From an uncultured Eubacteriales bacterium (GTDB lineage: Bacteria; Bacillota; Clostridia; Oscillospirales; CAG-272), in contig URHR01000035.1 in the NCBI GenBank assembly GCA_900547725.1, positions 1 through 19,818 on the forward strand: a DNA stretch of 19,818 bases. The letters run 5' to 3'. The position numbers and the translations under genes are program-made. Below the pieces are notes generated by a model. It was not told the DNA's origin, made no database searches, and was given only the letters and a program-made list of their open reading frames with translations. Positions 8,090 to 16,585 of the stretch are shown piece after piece; the stretch's first letter is position 1, and each line of letters starts with the position of its first letter.

Positions 8090-8126
8090 AAAGGCGTGAA
8101 TAAAATTTGCTCCATTTATATTTCCC

Positions 8127-8155
8127 AAAAGGATGCCCACCGGCATCCTTTTTCT
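8127..8155 (+). terminator. Intrinsic terminator of the serC-serA operon
   Basis: GGATGCC (8131-8137) and GGCATCC (8142-8148) form a perfect stem with a 4-nt loop. It is flanked by A4 before and T5 after. It lies about 210 nt past serA. The A and T runs could make it work in both directions. Confidence 0.8.
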
Positions 8156-8459
8156 TTTTCAGCAAATGAAATTTTGAAAATAAAAACTTGCAAAATCAGA
8201 ACCTTAACCGCCGAAACCGCATATCATGAAAAATGCAACCTCTAAAATCCGGAAAATCAGATCAAAAGCCGAAAAACCGTCGAAAAATGCCTGAAAAAGC
8301 GAAAAAAGGCTGATTTTTTGAATTCTGTGATTGCTAAAATCTCATTTATTGACGTCCGAAAGCAAATAAACCGTCAATTTGAACGAATTTTATTATCTGA
8401 TTTCAACCTCAATTTTACATAATCAGAACCTCAAAAAATGCAAAATAGGCTATATATAG
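8156..8459. other. AT-rich non-coding stretch upstream of the importer operon
   Basis: No credible ORF or RNA gene is seen. It contains an 11-bp direct repeat, AATCAGAACCT, at 8194-8204 and 8421-8431. It also has an inverted repeat ATTGACG/CGTCAAT (8348-8354, 8372-8378) and a CTATATATAG palindrome at 8450-8459 touching the promoter. These could be regulator sites for the operon, but AT-rich sequence gives such repeats by chance. Confidence 0.35.
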
Positions 8460-8489
8460 TCTACATTGGGCGCAGAAACATGATATACT
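8460..8489 (+). promoter_or_regulatory. Extended -10 promoter of the peptide importer operon
   Basis: TATACT (8484-8489) with TG one base upstream (8481-8482) forms an extended -10. A weak -35, TCTACA (8460-8465), lies 18 bp away. The start site should be near 8496, giving an 88-nt leader. Confidence 0.6.
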
Positions 8490-8497
8490 ATAGCAAA

Positions 8498-8555
8498 TCA
8501 AACGGAAGCCGACTTCCAAGCCTCCGTTTGAAACAAAAAAAGCCGACAGTTCGGC
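8498..8555 (+). promoter_or_regulatory. Structured 5' leader with two or three hairpins
   Basis: TCAAACGGA (8498-8506) pairs with TCCGTTTGA (8523-8531). An alternative inner stem, GGAAG (8504-8508) with CTTCC (8513-8517), overlaps the first. A further hairpin, GCCGA/TCGGC, is at 8542-8555. No T run follows the first stem, so it is not a simple terminator. mRNA stabilisation or translational control is more likely. Confidence 0.4.
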
Positions 8556-8583
8556 AATACTATTTTTAAGGAGGAATCCGGAA

Positions 8584-10800
8584 ATGAGAAAGCTCAGAAT
8601 TTTTTCACTTGTGCTGGCTCTGCTCATGATCCTGCCCCTCGCGGTTGCCTGCAAAAAGAAGCAGACGGTCGAGTATGAGGCAATTGATCCGGCGGACGCC
8701 ATAGAGCACGACGACTTTACTTCCGTTTACAATAAGATCGGAAGCAAGGTCACCATTGATATGGTCGAGGAGGACAGTGCCGGCATGGCGCACGTCACGG
8801 TTGACGGTGTGAAGTACACCCTCGGCATGGACTTCCTGTCCATGGCAATGGTTTACAATACCAAAGTGCCAGAAGGCTCTGCAACGTATAAGACAGAGAA
8901 AGATGTCTATAATATGTGGTGGAAGCTGTATATCCAGAGATGGAACTACCTGGCTCCCGAAATCCCGCTGTATTCCAACATTTACTACGATCTTTACAAT
9001 GCAAAGATCTCAAACTTCGTTACCACTCCGTACTGGGGTCCTGCCGATGCAATCGTTGCGGCGGGCAGCTCCGACGGAAAGGTGATTCTGGGCAGCACAA
9101 CCGACCTCAGCGGCGCGTTCCGGAATGCGGCTTGGGGAAAATCCAGCCCCGGAGCTTCCGATCTTGATATCCAGAACCTGATTTCCGGTTACGCAACCGT
9201 TATGAGCGGAACCGACGGAAACTACACCTGGAACGAGACTGCTCTGGCAAAGGACGCGGACGGTAAGGCGATTATCCCGACCACCAAGGTCAACGAGGAC
9301 GGTACGCTGACTTATACCATTAAGATTGCGAATGACCTGACCTTCAGCGACGGTTCGAAGATCACTGCGAAAAACTATGTCGCAGGCGTTCTCGCAAACA
9401 GCACCGCTGTTGCGGCAGAGGCGGGCGGAACAGCCAACTCGGGCAAAACACTCGTCGGCTTTGACGAATTCAAGGCTTACGACGGAACGAACGACGGCGC
9501 TGAGGCCGGCAAGATCACGGCAAGCAAGGTGTTCAAGGGCGTCAGACTGGTGGATGACTACACCTTTGAGATGACCTTCACTGCCGATTACGCAGGTTAC
9601 TACTATTCGATCATCAATGCGGCGTTCTCGCCCGATCCGTTGGCGCTCTATCTCGGCGCGGCAGGCGATGTTCTGACCGACGCGAACGGTTACTGCTACC
9701 TGAACGACGCGTTCTACGCAAAGAAGGACGGCAAGTACACCACGGCTGCGGAGATCACGGCAAACCTGAAGTGGAACTCCGGACTTCCGTTCTCCGGACC
9801 GTATGTTGTTTCGAACTACGACGAAAGCTCCAAGATCGCAACCCTGAAGCTGAATCAGGCGTACAAGGGTGACGTCCGCGGCAAGGCTACCATTGAAACC
9901 GTCTCTTATATCAGGGTTGTTTCGCAGACGCAGATGGATATGTTCCAGAGAGGTGAGGTCGATGTGATCGCGGGTATCACCGGCGCTGACGAGACCAACG
10001 CGGCTCTCAAGGTCGTTTCCGATAACCCCGATAAGTACAAAGAGACCCACTACGACCGTGCGGGCTACGGGAAGCTCGGCTTCCGCGCCGACTTCGGTCC
10101 TACGGGTATGGTCGAAGTCCGTCAGGCGATCATGTACACCATCAACCGTCCCGAGTTCGCACAGACCTTTACGGGCGGTCACGGTTCGGTTGTTCACGGT
10201 CCGTACTACACCGGATTCTCGGCATATCAGGCAAACAAGGATACCATCAAGCTGAACCACTACACCTACAGTTCCTCCTCCGCAATCGATGTTCTCGTTG
10301 CGGGCGGCTGGGTCTACAACGAAAAGGGTGAAGAGTTCAAGGCGGGCACAGACGCGGTTCGTTACAAGAAGCTCTCGGGCTATGAGTTGAGCAAGGATAA
10401 CCTCAACTTCCAGTCGAAGGACGGCAAGTACAAGACTGTGAAGATCAAGGGTGAGTATTATATGCCGCTCGTGATTAACTGGTACGGTACTGCGGATAAC
10501 CCCGTTACCGATCAGTTGCTTACCGCTTGGCAGAAGAACCCCGCTTCGACCACCGATATCGGAATGTATATCACCTACACTTCGACCGATTTCAACACGG
10601 GTCTGTACGGCGAACTGCAGCGCGATCCGAAGAGCGGCTTCAACGGCACTCCGATGCTGAATGCCATCAACTTTGCAAGCGGATTCACCAGTGCCGCATA
10701 CGATTACGCGTTCAACTGGAGCATCGATCCTGATTACGAGGTTTACTCGGCTTGCTATATCAAGGATGAGGCGGACTTCTATTCGAACTACACCAAATAA
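8584..10800 (+). CDS. Peptide ABC transporter substrate-binding lipoprotein (OppA/DppA family), atypical N-terminus
   Basis: Extracytoplasmic binding protein of the importer encoded downstream. AAGGAGG (8568-8574) is 9 nt before the ATG. A lipoprotein signal peptide ends LAVAC, with lipidation expected on C23. The 738 residues are longer than the roughly 520-600 usual for SBP_bac_5 proteins. The recognisable core begins near residue 167 (VILGSTTDLSGAF), continues through LTFSDGSKITAKNYVAGVL and FSGPYVVSNY, and reaches a region around RQAIMYTINRPEFAQTF. The segment at about 107-155 (MWWKLYIQRWNYLAPEIPLY) looks like what normally lies near the C-terminus of this family, so the order of segments may be permuted. 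The ligand is inferred to be peptides, from the family and operon only. Confidence 0.88.
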   Translation: MRKLRIFSLVLALLMILPLAVACKKKQTVEYEAIDPADAIEHDDFTSVYNKIGSKVTIDMVEEDSAGMAHVTVDGVKYTLGMDFLSMAMVYNTKVPEGSATYKTEKDVYNMWWKLYIQRWNYLAPEIPLYSNIYYDLYNAKISNFVTTPYWGPADAIVAAGSSDGKVILGSTTDLSGAFRNAAWGKSSPGASDLDIQNLISGYATVMSGTDGNYTWNETALAKDADGKAIIPTTKVNEDGTLTYTIKIANDLTFSDGSKITAKNYVAGVLANSTAVAAEAGGTANSGKTLVGFDEFKAYDGTNDGAEAGKITASKVFKGVRLVDDYTFEMTFTADYAGYYYSIINAAFSPDPLALYLGAAGDVLTDANGYCYLNDAFYAKKDGKYTTAAEITANLKWNSGLPFSGPYVVSNYDESSKIATLKLNQAYKGDVRGKATIETVSYIRVVSQTQMDMFQRGEVDVIAGITGADETNAALKVVSDNPDKYKETHYDRAGYGKLGFRADFGPTGMVEVRQAIMYTINRPEFAQTFTGGHGSVVHGPYYTGFSAYQANKDTIKLNHYTYSSSSAIDVLVAGGWVYNEKGEEFKAGTDAVRYKKLSGYELSKDNLNFQSKDGKYKTVKIKGEYYMPLVINWYGTADNPVTDQLLTAWQKNPASTTDIGMYITYTSTDFNTGLYGELQRDPKSGFNGTPMLNAINFASGFTSAAYDYAFNWSIDPDYEVYSACYIKDEADFYSNYTK

Positions 10801-10847
10801 TTCTGACTCTGAATAGGCGGGTTGGCTCCGTCACCCCGCGACTGTAT

Positions 10848-10879
10848 GCAGGAGCATCGCCCTCGGGCGGTGTTCCTGC
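10848..10879 (+). promoter_or_regulatory. Intercistronic mRNA hairpin between binding protein and permease genes
   Basis: A 14-15 bp stem (10848-10862 with 10865-10879, two G-U pairs) is capped by a CTCG tetraloop. It is not followed by a T run, so transcription should continue. Such stem-loops 3' of binding-protein genes commonly protect the upstream message and make the binding protein more abundant than the permeases. Confidence 0.65.
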
Positions 10880-10930
10880 TAAAGTTGTAGTATACGGTTT
10901 TGTTTACCGAATAAAAATCGGAGGAATCTC

Positions 10931-11953
10931 ATGTGGAAATACATTCTGAAGCGGCTGGTATACATTGTAATTGTATTCCTGATTCTCTCGTTCCTGCTGT
11001 TTCTGATTTATAATATGTTGCCCGTGGACAAAGCCGCCTCCACCGCACAGGAAGAGGTCAAGGCGAGCAAGGGCAAACTGAATTACGAAGAACGATATCT
11101 GTATTGGCAAAGGCGGTACGGTACGGACGGAAATCTGTTGCAACGCTACGGTCGTTGGATGGGCTTTTATCCTCTGTATGACGGTTCTTTCAACGGGCTT
11201 TTGCAGGGAAACCTCGGCGAATCGAGCCAGTACGGCAAGCCTGTTGCCGAAATTCTTGTTGAGCCAATGAAGAACACGATCTTCATCAACATTTTCGCAA
11301 CCGTTCTGGCGCTCGGCATCACCATTCCGCTGGGTATTTTCTGTGCCGTTAAGCGGGGAAGCCGCCGCGACGTTGCGGTACAGGTCGGCACGATCGTCGG
11401 TTACAGTCTGCCGACGTTTATTATTGCAATTGTCTTTATCTGGCTGTTTGCGGTGGTTCTGAAAATTTTCCCGGTTTCGGGGATGCAGACCGCGGGCAGT
11501 CTGGAATGGTCTCCGTGGCGGCAGTTCTGGGATCGGATGTACCATCTGTGCCTGCCGCTGATCGTTATGACCTTCTGCTCTCTGGGCGGCATGACCCGAT
11601 ATGTGCGCGCGTCGATGATTGAGGCGCTCTCGCTGGACTGCATCCGCACGGCGCGGGCGAAAGGTCTGCGCGAAAAAGTGGTTGTCTATTCTCACGCATG
11701 GAGAAACGCGCTGATTCCGATTGTGACTCTGGTGATCGGTTGGTTTCTCGGCATTTTCTCCGGTTCTCTGATGATCGAAAACATTTTTGCGCTCAACGGA
11801 ATCGGCAGAGTGTACTACACTGCGCTGACGGTCAGCGATAATGAGGTCGTTCTGGCGCTCCAGATGTTCTATATCATCATTGCACTGCTCGGAAACCTGA
11901 TTATCGACCTGATCTACGGCCTGGTTGACCCGCGTATCCGCGTCAATAAGTAA
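10931..11953 (+). CDS. Peptide ABC transporter permease, OppB/DppB type
   Basis: First integral membrane subunit of the importer. CGGAGGA precedes the ATG. The 340-residue length is normal for the family. TM1 is near residues 9-29. An extracytoplasmic loop follows, ending in GNLGESSQYGKPV, similar to the conserved loop of OppB proteins. The BPD_transp_1 core has the cytoplasmic EAA loop (RTARAKGLREKVVVYSHAWRN then ALIP), which contacts the ATPases. The C-terminus ends LVDPRIRVNK, typical of the subfamily. Unlike the other permease in the operon, no added domain is present. It is separated from the binding-protein gene by the hairpin at 10848-10879 and from the next permease gene by 14 nt. Confidence 0.93.
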   Translation: MWKYILKRLVYIVIVFLILSFLLFLIYNMLPVDKAASTAQEEVKASKGKLNYEERYLYWQRRYGTDGNLLQRYGRWMGFYPLYDGSFNGLLQGNLGESSQYGKPVAEILVEPMKNTIFINIFATVLALGITIPLGIFCAVKRGSRRDVAVQVGTIVGYSLPTFIIAIVFIWLFAVVLKIFPVSGMQTAGSLEWSPWRQFWDRMYHLCLPLIVMTFCSLGGMTRYVRASMIEALSLDCIRTARAKGLREKVVVYSHAWRNALIPIVTLVIGWFLGIFSGSLMIENIFALNGIGRVYYTALTVSDNEVVLALQMFYIIIALLGNLIIDLIYGLVDPRIRVNK

Positions 11954-11967
11954 AGGAGGGCGAAACG

Positions 11968-13920
11968 ATGGCAAACAACGAAAACAAATCGGAAAAACAG
12001 AATCTTTTCGTCCGCTTCTTCGGGACGCTCGGGCGCTGGTTCGGCAGAATGTTCATGGGCGCGAGCAAATCGCTTGCAACCGAGGACGCGCTGGCGGTTG
12101 AGGCACTGGAAAGTCCATCGCGCATGGCGGTCAGAACCTTCTTCCGCCGCAAACTGGCGGTGACGGCGCTTGTGGTGCTGGTTGCGCTCTTCCTGTTGGT
12201 CTTTATCGGTCCGCTGTTTTTGCCGATGGATCTCAACTTTACCGACGCGGGACAGGCAAACATTGCGCCCGTGATGTCGATGCGGAGCGTTCCTGCAAAG
12301 CTGAAGAAGCAGATCGCCTCCATGAGCAGTTTTTCCAACTACAGTCTTGGCGTGGGAGAGGATCACACGCTTTATATGTGGGGCTACACGAAGGACGCCC
12401 TGCTCGGAATCGATTATTCCGATTACCCCGATGAAATCAGGGACGGAAACGTCCTGATGGCGGCGGCGGGTTCGGATTTCGTCATTGCGGTGACGACCGA
12501 GGGCAAGATCGTCGGTTGGGGCAACAATTCGCGCGGACAGTTCGGGCAGGGAGAGGATTCCACCGGCTCGGTTATCTGGATGCCGGACGAACTGGTAAAC
12601 GGCACGGTTGACACCTCCAAACTCACGCAATTGGTCTGCGGCTATCAGGCGGCGGCGATGGTGGTGGACGGCAAGGTGACGGTCTGGGGCAACGCAAATG
12701 CCCTGTTGAATATGCGCGAGTTGCGCGACGGAAACTATGAGAACGTCGAAAAGGTCGTGCTGTCGAACTACTACGCTCTGCTTCTGATGAAGGACGGCTC
12801 GGTCGTCTGTCCGGGCGGCGCGTTCAACTATGACCGTGTCACCTCCTCCAAGGGAAACAAGGTGGAATTCGTCTCCTATCTGGCGGGCAAAAAGGCGGTT
12901 GACATTGCCGCAACGAAGGATTGCTTTGCGATTCTGCTTGACGACGGCGAGGTTCTGGTGCGCGGCGACTCCCGCTACGGAGAAACGACCGTTGCCGAGA
13001 TTCCCGCAGGCGAAAAGCTGGTAAAGCTTTCGGGCGGCAGTATGCACTTTGCGGGCGTTTCCGACGCGGGCAAAGCCTACGTCTGGGGCTCGAATGAAAA
13101 GGGGCAGGCGAGTGACCGCCTCAACGGCAAGGAGTGCGCCGAGGTCTACACGGGCGCATACCAGACCTATCTGGTTGACGAAAACGGCAAGCTGACCGAT
13201 TCCTACGGAATGCGCGGCTACCTGTTCGGAACAGATCAGCGCGGGCGCGATACCTTTACGCGCCTGATTCACGGCGGAAAAATGACCATGACCATCGGCG
13301 CGGTGGCGGTTATCGTTTCCTCGGTGGTGGCAATCATTGTCGGATGTCTTTCGGGCTATTTCGGCGGTTGGGTGGATATGCTTCTGATGCGGGTGACCGA
13401 GATCTTTTCGTCCATCCCGTTCCTGCCGTTTGCAATGCTTTTGTCCTACGTCATGTCAAACCGACCGATCAGCGAGAACATGAAAATTTTTATCATCATG
13501 CTGATTCTCGGTCTGCTTTCGTGGACGGGGCTTGCGCGCATGATCCGCGGGCAGGTGCTGGCGGAGCGCGAAAAGGAATTTGTCATGGCGGCAAAGGCGA
13601 TGGGCGTGAAGGAAAAGAGCATTGCCTTCCGTCACATTCTCCCGAACGTCATTTCGGTCATTCTCGTGAGCATGACGCTCGATTTCGCGGGCTGTCTTCT
13701 GACCGAGTCCTCGCTGTCCTATCTGGGCTTCGGCGTGCAACAGCCGCGCCCGACGTGGGGGAATATGCTCAACGGCGCGAACAACTCGATTGTCATTCAG
13801 AACTACTGGTGGCAGTGGCTGTTCCCCGCAATCTTCCTGTCCATCGCAACCATCAGCATCAACATCATCGGCGACACCCTGCGCGATGTACTCGACCCCA
13901 AGAGCAGCAGAGAAAAGTAA
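11968..13920 (+). CDS. OppC-type permease with a seven-blade RCC1-like propeller inserted after TM1
   Basis: Second membrane subunit, preceded by AAAGGAGGG. OppC proteins are usually about 300 residues; this one has 650. The N-terminal OppC_N-like part and TM1 (about 64-84, RKLAVTALVVLVALF) are normal. The conserved post-TM1 motif GTDQRGRDTFTRL begins only at G421. The core then follows, with an EAA loop EFVMAAKAMGVKEKS and RHILPN, and ends VLDPK. Residues about 120-415 hold seven repeats of the RCC1 type, with cores YSLGVGEDHTLYMWG, FVIAVTTEGKIVGWGNNSRGQ, AAMVVDGKVTVWG, YALLLMKDGSVV, FAILLDDGEVLVRG, FAGVSDAGKAYVWGSNEKGQ and YLVDENGKL. Seven blades is the size of a complete RCC1 propeller. 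By permease topology it should lie outside the membrane, beside the docked binding protein. The frame is continuous, with no sign of an assembly join. Confidence 0.92.
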   Translation: MANNENKSEKQNLFVRFFGTLGRWFGRMFMGASKSLATEDALAVEALESPSRMAVRTFFRRKLAVTALVVLVALFLLVFIGPLFLPMDLNFTDAGQANIAPVMSMRSVPAKLKKQIASMSSFSNYSLGVGEDHTLYMWGYTKDALLGIDYSDYPDEIRDGNVLMAAAGSDFVIAVTTEGKIVGWGNNSRGQFGQGEDSTGSVIWMPDELVNGTVDTSKLTQLVCGYQAAAMVVDGKVTVWGNANALLNMRELRDGNYENVEKVVLSNYYALLLMKDGSVVCPGGAFNYDRVTSSKGNKVEFVSYLAGKKAVDIAATKDCFAILLDDGEVLVRGDSRYGETTVAEIPAGEKLVKLSGGSMHFAGVSDAGKAYVWGSNEKGQASDRLNGKECAEVYTGAYQTYLVDENGKLTDSYGMRGYLFGTDQRGRDTFTRLIHGGKMTMTIGAVAVIVSSVVAIIVGCLSGYFGGWVDMLLMRVTEIFSSIPFLPFAMLLSYVMSNRPISENMKIFIIMLILGLLSWTGLARMIRGQVLAEREKEFVMAAKAMGVKEKSIAFRHILPNVISVILVSMTLDFAGCLLTESSLSYLGFGVQQPRPTWGNMLNGANNSIVIQNYWWQWLFPAIFLSIATISINIIGDTLRDVLDPKSSREK

Positions 13921-13938
13921 GGAGCGGAGGAAACGAAT

Positions 13939-14958
13939 ATGGCACTGTTAGAAGTAAAAAATCTGCATACCTACTTCAAGACCCGCAAGGGGATTGTGAA
14001 GGCGGTCAACGATGTTTCCTATACGCTTGACGAAAAACGGACTATCGGCATCGTGGGCGAGTCGGGGTCGGGAAAGAGCGTTTCGGCAATGAGCATTCTG
14101 CGCCTGCTCGACAGCAACGGCTATATTGCCGAGGGCGAAATCCTCTTCGAGGGGGTCGACCTGACCAAGCTGAGCGAGCAGCAGATGTACGATATCCGCG
14201 GCAACAAAATTTCGGTCATTTTCCAAGAACCGATGACCAGTCTGAACCCCGTGTTCTCAATCGGGAAACAGCTTGCCGAGCCGTTCATGATCCATCAGGG
14301 GTTAAAGAAGCGGGAAGCTTTGAAAAAAGCGCTTGAAATGCTTTATGCAGTTCAGATTCCGAACCCCGAGGCGGTTATCCGGCAGTATCCGCACCAACTT
14401 TCGGGCGGTATGCGGCAACGCGTGATGATTGCAATGGCGCTTGCCTGCCGACCGAAAATTCTGATCGCGGACGAACCGACCACCGCGCTGGACGTAACCA
14501 TTCAGGCGCAGATTCTGCACCTGATGAACGAATTGCAGAGAGAAAACGGCACGTCGATTATCTTCATCACGCACGACCTCGGCGTCATCAACGAGATGGC
14601 GGACGACGTGGTGGTGATGTACTGCGGGCAGGTCGTGGAGCAAAGCTCCGCGCGTGTGATCTTTACCAACTGCCCGTGCAGTCACCCCTATACCGAGGGG
14701 CTGATGTACAGCATCCCGCGCATTGACAACATCACGCACAAACTGGAACCGATTCCGGGCGTGGTGCCGCATCCGCTGGCGTTGCCGAAGGGCTGCAAGT
14801 TTGCGCCGCGGTGCAAGTACGCAACACAGAAATGTCTGGAGGAAGAGCCGGCTTTGCGGGAGATCGGCGTCGGTCAGAAAATCCGTTGCTTCTATCCGGA
14901 AAAGGAGGTGAGAAACAGTGCCGAGCACCAGAAAGCTCTTATCCATCACGAATCTTAA
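13939..14958 (+). CDS. Peptide ABC transporter ATP-binding protein, OppD/DppD type
   Basis: Cytoplasmic ATPase powering the importer. GGAGCGGAGG precedes the ATG, and the gene starts 18 nt after the permease gene. The 339 residues contain all nucleotide-binding motifs: Walker A GESGSGKS (40-47), Q-loop [13 protein letters not shown] signature LSGGMRQR from L154, Walker B LIADEP (D178, E179) and an H-loop ITHD. The C-terminal OppD/F extension has a cysteine cluster, [14 protein letters not shown] plus a later RCFYP, as found in family members that bind an iron-sulfur cluster. Length and spacing of motifs are normal, in contrast to the partner ATPase. The 3' end overlaps the next gene by 41 nt, consistent with coupled translation. 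Confidence 0.95.
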   Translation: MALLEVKNLHTYFKTRKGIVKAVNDVSYTLDEKRTIGIVGESGSGKSVSAMSILRLLDSNGYIAEGEILFEGVDLTKLSEQQMYDIRGNKISVIFQEPMTSLNPVFSIGKQLAEPFMIHQGLKKREALKKALEMLYAVQIPNPEAVIRQYPHQLSGGMRQRVMIAMALACRPKILIADEPTTALDVTIQAQILHLMNELQRENGTSIIFITHDLGVINEMADDVVVMYCGQVVEQSSARVIFTNCPCSHPYTEGLMYSIPRIDNITHKLEPIPGVVPHPLALPKGCKFAPRCKYATQKCLEEEPALREIGVGQKIRCFYPEKEVRNSAEHQKALIHHES

Positions 14959-16546
14959 GAAGTATTTCCCCATTGCGAAGTCGAGCCTTTTCCAGAAGGA
15001 ACAGCTTTACGTCCGCGCGAATGAGGACATTACGTTGGACATCTACGAGGGCGAAACGCTCGGCGTTGTGGGCGAATCCGGGTGCGGAAAATCCACGCTC
15101 GGGCGCGTTCTGCTCCAACTTTACGACCAGACGGCGGGAACGACAATGTATTACGGTATTCCGCGCGCCTCGGTCGCACCCGCCTATGTCACCGATACTC
15201 TGCGTCATACGGATCGCTATATCGCGAAGCTGAAAAAGGAACAGGCAAAGGCGGATGACCTGACCGCAAAGGTTGAGGCGGCGGGGGACAACGCGACGTT
15301 CTTTGAGATTCAGGCGAAGAATCTGGCGGTTGCCGAGGCGCAGACCACGCTGGCGCACGTTGCCAAAATCATGGGCGGCTTTCTGGTTCGCGATACCAAG
15401 GCGGGGGCGCAGCTGCTCTGTCAGCAGGCGGTGCGCGAAGAGCGCGTTGCAAAGCTGAATGCCGAGGCGCACGACCTCCGTCTGGAGGCGGAGGCACTGG
15501 AGGGCGAACTTTCGGACGCTTCCGACGCACGCAAAAAGCGGGTGGAAAAGAAGCTCGCGCAGGTGCGGAAAGCCGAAACGGCAAAGCAGGCGAGCGTTGC
15601 GGTTCTGAAGTTGGAAATCGAAAAAATCCAAGCTAAAATCGCGGAGCGGAAAGCGCCGTTTGCAGAGGACGAAGAATTTCAGAAGTACGAGGCGATGTTG
15701 GACGACGGCATCGATCTTGCGCGGCTGAAGTATTCGGAAATGCGCCTGTTGCGGAAGGATCTGCAGATCATTTTCCAAGACCCGTATTCCTCGCTCAACC
15801 CGCGTATGACCATCGGGCAGATCATCGAAGAGGGGCTTGTGACGCACAGGTTCTTCAAGGGCAGATCCGCAAAAACGCGCGAGGCGATGAAACAGTATAT
15901 TCTGTCGGTCATGCGGCAGTGCGGTCTGCAGGACTATATGCTCCACCGGTATCCGCACCAGTTCTCGGGCGGACAGAGGCAGCGGATTTCGATTGCGCGC
16001 GCGCTTGCGGTGCACCCGAAGTTTGTGGTTTGCGACGAGTGCGTGTCGGCGCTGGACGTGTCGATTCAGTCCCAGATCATCAACCTGCTGGAAGAACTGA
16101 AGGAAAAGGAGCACCTGACCTATCTGTTCATTTCGCATGACCTCTCGGTGGTACGGTATATTTCCGACCGCATCTGCGTGATGTATCTCGGAAACATTGT
16201 GGAGCTTTCGAGCGCCGACAAGGTTTTTGCCGATCCGCGGCATCCTTACACGGTTGCCCTGCTTTCGTCGATTCCGACAACCGACCCGGAGAGCCTGAGC
16301 AAGGAGCGGATTCTGCTTGAGGGAAACATTCCCTCTCCGATCAAGCCGCCGTCCGGCTGTAAGTTCCACACGCGGTGCTACATGGCGTGCGACAAGTGCC
16401 GCCGCGTTCCGCCGCCGCTGACCGAGATCGAGCCGGGTCATTTTGTTGCCTGCCACTTCCCCGAGCGGAAGCTGGACGAGAACGGCAACTATCTGTTTGA
16501 ACTGCCCAAGACCGAGAAAAAGAGCGTGAAGCTTGCCGAAAACTGA
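14918..16546 (+). CDS. OppF-type ATP-binding protein with a coiled-coil-like insertion between Walker A and Q-loop
   Basis: Partner ATPase of the importer. It starts at GTG 14918 behind AGGAGGTG, inside the end of the preceding gene. OppF proteins are about 320-340 residues; this one has 542. Walker A is GESGCGKST (52-60), but the Q-loop IIFQDPYSSLNP comes at Q287, roughly 185 residues later than expected. The extra segment (about 82-268) is rich in Ala, Glu, Lys and Leu, for example KLKKEQAKADDLTAKVE and RKKRVEKKLAQVRKAE, and is predicted by eye to be helical and coiled-coil. The rest is canonical: signature FSGGQRQR (349-356), H-loop FISHD and C-terminal Cys motif CKFHTRCYMACDKC. Walker B reads VVCDEC, with Cys375 where proline is usual. 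Sequence continues in one frame on both sides of the insert. Confidence 0.92.
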   Translation: MPSTRKLLSITNLKKYFPIAKSSLFQKEQLYVRANEDITLDIYEGETLGVVGESGCGKSTLGRVLLQLYDQTAGTTMYYGIPRASVAPAYVTDTLRHTDRYIAKLKKEQAKADDLTAKVEAAGDNATFFEIQAKNLAVAEAQTTLAHVAKIMGGFLVRDTKAGAQLLCQQAVREERVAKLNAEAHDLRLEAEALEGELSDASDARKKRVEKKLAQVRKAETAKQASVAVLKLEIEKIQAKIAERKAPFAEDEEFQKYEAMLDDGIDLARLKYSEMRLLRKDLQIIFQDPYSSLNPRMTIGQIIEEGLVTHRFFKGRSAKTREAMKQYILSVMRQCGLQDYMLHRYPHQFSGGQRQRISIARALAVHPKFVVCDECVSALDVSIQSQIINLLEELKEKEHLTYLFISHDLSVVRYISDRICVMYLGNIVELSSADKVFADPRHPYTVALLSSIPTTDPESLSKERILLEGNIPSPIKPPSGCKFHTRCYMACDKCRRVPPPLTEIEPGHFVACHFPERKLDENGNYLFELPKTEKKSVKLAEN

Positions 16547-16585
16547 CTTTTGTCGGCAGGAAGCAGAAAAGAAGGGAGGATGCAT

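Noticed and set aside
11968..13920. Permease-propeller fusion as a chimeric assembly artefact
   Set aside because: The frame is continuous, codon use is uniform, and the insert is bounded by TM1 and by the GTDQ motif exactly where a loop insertion would be tolerated. Still worth confirming with reads.
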